From NCBI RefSeq assembly GCF_004331435.1, contig NZ_SJKA01000004.1, positions 372,001 through 436,000 of the forward strand: a stretch of 64,000 nucleotides of DNA, written 5' to 3'. Position numbers and translations under genes: made by a program. The stretch is from Kribbella sindirgiensis. GTDB taxonomy: Bacteria > Actinomycetota > Actinomycetes > Propionibacteriales > Kribbellaceae. The notes beneath the pieces were generated by a model. That model searched no databases. It had not been told where the DNA came from and worked only from the letters and a program-made list of their open reading frames with translations. Shown here in pieces: positions 62,115 through 64,000 of this stretch (position 1 is the stretch's first letter; each line of letters begins with the position of its first letter).

Positions 62115-64000
62115 CCGGTGTTCTGCAGACCGGCAGCAACGCCAGAAACGGTCAGCAACAGCAGCCGCCGAGTGCGGACGATCTGCTCCTCGTCCAGTGA
62201 GTCATCGGTCCGCAGCGTCCGCAGTGCCCGCAGCTGCAGGTAGCTCAGCGCGTCGACGTACGGGTTGCGCAGCTCGACCGCACGGCCCAGCACGCGGCGT
62301 CCCTGCAGCAGGCGCTCCTGGTCGAGCACCTTGAGCACCCACTCGGTAGTCAGCGCATGCTCGTCCAGCATCTTCTGCGTGAGCTCCGGCCTGTCGCCCA
62401 GCTCCAGGTAGCGGCCGAGGATGCGCCGGTCCGTCTTGGCCAGCGACATCTCCGCGTTCTCCAGCATCACCTGGAACAACGGCCAGTTCTGGTTCGCGTC
62501 CCGCAGCAGGTCGACGTCTCCCACCGCGGCCAGCGCCGTACCGAGGCCGTACCAACCAGGGGCGTTCACACGGGCCTGCGACCACGCGAACACCCACGGG
62601 ATCGCCCGCAGGTCCTCCAGCGACGACACCGCAACCCCACGCCTGGCAGGCCGCGACCCGAGAGGCAGCTGGCCCAGCTCCTCCAGCGGAGTCACAGTGC
62701 TGAACCACTCCGCGAAGCCGTCAGCCTTCACCAGTGCGTGGTACGCCGTACGCGCTGCCTCGTCGAGCGTCTTCTCGACGACAGCGAACCGGTCAGCCGC
62801 GACCAGGGCCCGCTCCTCGATCGCCGGCGTCGACGCCAGCAACGTTGCCGCGGTCACCTGCTCGATGTGCCGCTGCGCGATCGCCGAGTTCCCGTACCGG
62901 GCCGGAATCGCCTCGCCCTGCTCGGTCAACTTGAACCGCCCGGCCACCGAGCCGGGAGCCTGCGCCAGTACGGCGCGGTTCGCCGGGCCACCGCCACGCC
63001 CGAGCGCGCCACCGCGGCCGTGGAACAGCGTCAGCCGGATCGCGTTGCGCTGCGCCCAAGCGGTGATCCGCGCCTGGGCGTCGTACAGCGCCAGCGTCGC
63101 CGACACCGGCCCGACGTCCTTCGCGGAGTCGGAGTACCCGAGCATGACCTCGAAGCGGCGGTCGTTCGCGGTGAGCCGGTGCCGGACCCGGGTGAGCTGG
63201 ATGGCGTTGTCCAGCACCTCCACCGAGTTCTGCAGGTCCTCACCGGTCTCGAACAGCGGTACGACGTCCAGCTCGATCGGGCGCCCGTCCAGCGCCGCGT
63301 CGGCCAGCTCGTACACAGCCGCCAGGTCGCCGGCATTGCGGGTGAACGACACGACGTACCGGCGGCAGGCCTCGGGGCCGAAGCGCTGCTGGATCTGACC
63401 GATCACGCGAAGAGTGGCGAGCACCTCCTCGGTCTGGTCGGACAGCTCACCACCGCCGAGGACCTCCTCCAGCGCCTTGGCGTGCACCGAGGAGTGCTGG
63501 CGGACCTCCAGCTCGGCCAGGTGGAACCCGAACGAGTTCACCTGCCAGATGAGCTGCTGCAGCTCGCCGTACGCCTGACGCGGTGCACCGGCGGTCACCA
63601 GCGAGTCCTGCAGGACCTTGAGCTCGTGCAGGAAGTCAGCGGCCCGCGGGTACCCGAAGTCGGCGTCGCGGGCGCGGGTCGCGGCCAGCCGGCGAGCAGC
63701 GAGCAGCAGGAGCTGCCGGTGCGGCTCGGCCGGCGAGCGGGTCTCGATGTCGGTGATCAGCTCCGGGTTGACCGCGCGGGCGTCTTCCAGGATGCGGCGT
63801 ACCGGCGCGGACGGCGGTGTGGTCGCGGCGTCCAGGGTCAGCGCGCGGCCGAGCGCCTCGGTGGCCTGCTCGAGCGCCCGCAGGACGTGGTCGGCCTGGA
63901 TCTGCATGGCCTCCCGGGTGATCGCCGCGGTCACGTTCGGGTTGCCGTCGCGGTCGCCACCGATCCACGAGCCCAGGTGGACGAACGGCGCCACCACCGG
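62111..64000 (-). CDS. ppc: Phosphoenolpyruvate carboxylase, C-terminal part
   Basis: Some 629 codons of PEPC, which fixes bicarbonate on PEP to make oxaloacetate. The gene runs off the right end, so the N-terminal third is missing. Visible motifs include the catalytic loop HGRGGALGRGGGP, GYSDSAKDVG, SRPARRG and the C-terminal QNTG. It is upstream of birA and coupled to it. Confidence 0.95.
   Translation of the reverse strand, partial: PVVAPFVHLGSWIGGDRDGNPNVTAAITREAMQIQADHVLRALEQATEALGRALTLDAATTPPSAPVRRILEDARAVNPELITDIETRSPAEPHRQLLLLAARRLAATRARDADFGYPRAADFLHELKVLQDSLVTAGAPRQAYGELQQLIWQVNSFGFHLAELEVRQHSSVHAKALEEVLGGGELSDQTEEVLATLRVIGQIQQRFGPEACRRYVVSFTRNAGDLAAVYELADAALDGRPIELDVVPLFETGEDLQNSVEVLDNAIQLTRVRHRLTANDRRFEVMLGYSDSAKDVGPVSATLALYDAQARITAWAQRNAIRLTLFHGRGGALGRGGGPANRAVLAQAPGSVAGRFKLTEQGEAIPARYGNSAIAQRHIEQVTAATLLASTPAIEERALVAADRFAVVEKTLDEAARTAYHALVKADGFAEWFSTVTPLEELGQLPLGSRPARRGVAVSSLEDLRAIPWVFAWSQARVNAPGWYGLGTALAAVGDVDLLRDANQNWPLFQVMLENAEMSLAKTDRRILGRYLELGDRPELTQKMLDEHALTTEWVLKVLDQERLLQGRRVLGRAVELRNPYVDALSYLQLRALRTLRTDDSLDEEQIVRTRRLLLLTVSGVAAGLQNTG

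Noticed and set aside
1..64000. tRNA, rRNA or CRISPR features
   Set aside because: No T-loop-like GGTTCGAnTCC with matching stems, no rRNA words and no regularly spaced repeats were found by eye.

Overview
The window looks like a chromosome segment of a high-GC actinobacterium. The evidence is a WhiB regulator, many GTG/TTG starts, ATGA/GTGA overlaps, a purE-purK pair, a GtrA protein, an OFA-type transporter with its small partner, and an actinobacterial T4SS (SCO6880, DUF6112 and DUF4913 proteins). The abundance of GTACGCCGTAC-like words and the core gene set suggest Propionibacteriales, perhaps Kribbella. That assignment is an inference and no rRNA is present to test it.

There are four zones. 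(1) 0-10.4 kb is accessory metabolism. A tightly packed minus-strand operon encodes an unrecognised protein, a GH3-type acyl-adenylating enzyme, a P-loop kinase, another unrecognised protein, an isoprenyl diphosphate synthase and IspH, followed by WhiB and a partial SDR. It looks like a terpenoid-type pathway without a recognisable terpene cyclase. A glycosyltransferase and an F420/flavin (LLM) oxidoreductase lie beside it. (2) 10.4-24.5 kb holds conflict and regulation genes. These are a 2,234-residue secreted SpvB/VCBS/RHS toxin with a coupled putative immunity gene, a second copy of the P-loop kinase, a TPR protein coupled to a tiny exported peptide, an AlaX plus XRE-cupin operon, and an HTH-nucleotidyltransferase pair behind a palindromic operator.

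(3) 24.9-49.5 kb is an integrative conjugative element that appears to be decaying. It has a 5'-truncated relaxase/helicase remnant, a T4SS operon (coupling protein, VirB4-like ATPase, SCO6880, TrbL-like, DUF6112, NlpC/P60-type and a TcpC/VirB8-like protein), three tandem DnaG-type TOPRIM genes, a cargo block, a sigma factor and a frameshifted tyrosine integrase. Two of the TOPRIM copies have lost catalytic acidic residues and the third carries an in-frame TAG. The cargo block includes an RHH regulator, a TIGR02391 protein, a DUF6338 membrane protein and three overlapping proline-rich microproteins. A 47-bp element resembling SigB/SigF-type promoters occurs twice around the sigma gene.

(4) 49.6-64 kb is ordinary core chromosome: acyl-CoA dehydrogenase, UDP-glucose dehydrogenase, MFS transporter, PurE/PurK, GtrA, a secreted protein, an Eis-like acetyltransferase, a PH-domain protein, an OFA transporter with its small subunit, BirA and a partial PEP carboxylase. 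No tRNA, rRNA or CRISPR array was found.
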